From: Cherax quadricarinatus
Taxonomy: Eukaryota; Arthropoda; Malacostraca; Decapoda; Parastacidae
DNA length: 64,000 nt
Assembly: GCF_038502225.1 (NCBI RefSeq)
Contig: NC_091346.1
Location: 11,087,862-11,151,861, forward strand
Direction of reading: 5' to 3'
Shown: positions 63,979 through 64,000 of the stretch, piece after piece
How the letters are laid out: each line of letters starts with the position of its first letter
How positions within the stretch are numbered: position 1 is the stretch's first letter
The notes under the pieces: generated by a model
The model's input: only the letters and a program-made list of their open reading frames with translations
Database searches by the model: none
What the model was told of the DNA's origin: nothing
Position numbers and translations under genes: made by a program

Positions 63979-64000
63979 TTCCTGAATAAAGATTCCCATA

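Larger units (their letters stand above)
63726..64000. mobile_element. Palindromic ribozyme foldback, cut by the window end
   Basis: Arms of about 148 bp meet near 63877 (GACTGAACACATCGAC region). The sequence equals the arms of 36533-36900 but lacks part of that centre. The right arm ends at the window border. Confidence 0.9.

Overview
The window looks like eukaryotic, repeat-saturated DNA, most likely from a decapod crustacean (crayfish-like). The basis is the dense mix of CR1-, RTE- and I-like LINEs, Penelope-like elements, a Ty3/gypsy element, tRNA-derived SINEs and very long AT, AGC and 17-bp arrays. The species guess rests on recall of such repeats and was not checked by a search. I recognise no host protein-coding gene, no rRNA, no CRISPR and no bacterial operon. 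Nearly every long reading frame belongs to a transposable element or to a microsatellite.

Layout. 1-3930: decayed LINE 'D' (minus) with a SINE in it. 4290-9003: decayed Ty3/gypsy element (minus) with gag, protease, integrase BEFORE reverse transcriptase, and an LTR. 9030-10165: second LINE D copy. 10203-15330: array of about 300 copies of a 17-bp satellite, split by a CR1 'B' copy (15331-18000) that itself carries a 0.5-kb perfect-looking palindrome; one satellite unit resumes at 18001. 18021-20200: LINE C and LINE E fragments. 20205-29440: two CR1 'A' copies tail to tail (the left one apparently intact), flanked by pieces of CR1 B. 29441-35012: two Penelope-like elements with GIY-YIG remains, around an I-like LINE 'F' with an intact 711-codon RT-RNase H frame. 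35495-40040: ribozyme-bearing foldbacks, LINE C, a TA-flanked MITE, a SINE and a solo-like LTR. 40281-43639: AT arrays and a 1.18-kb AGC array. 43640-47317: RTE-like LINE E. 47755-54490: LINE C, a gag-like ORF1, a Penelope relic and a SINE. 56147-64000: nested stack in which an old CR1 B is split by a SINE, an intact CR1 B, two foldbacks and a further CR1 B fragment.

How the parts work together. CR1 A and B encode an ORF1 with an SGNH-hydrolase (esterase) domain and an ORF2 with an endonuclease and reverse transcriptase. In B the two frames overlap as TGATG, which suggests translation by termination-reinitiation. The foldbacks carry minimal hammerhead ribozyme motifs (CTGATGA, a hairpin, GAAA, a self-complementary helix III and a paired helix I). 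Several lie next to Penelope GIY-YIG coding remains, as expected from the reported presence of hammerheads in Penelope terminal repeats. The most notable signals are these ribozymes, the palindromic foldbacks with 12-14 bp flanking repeats, and the gypsy element with copia-like domain order.
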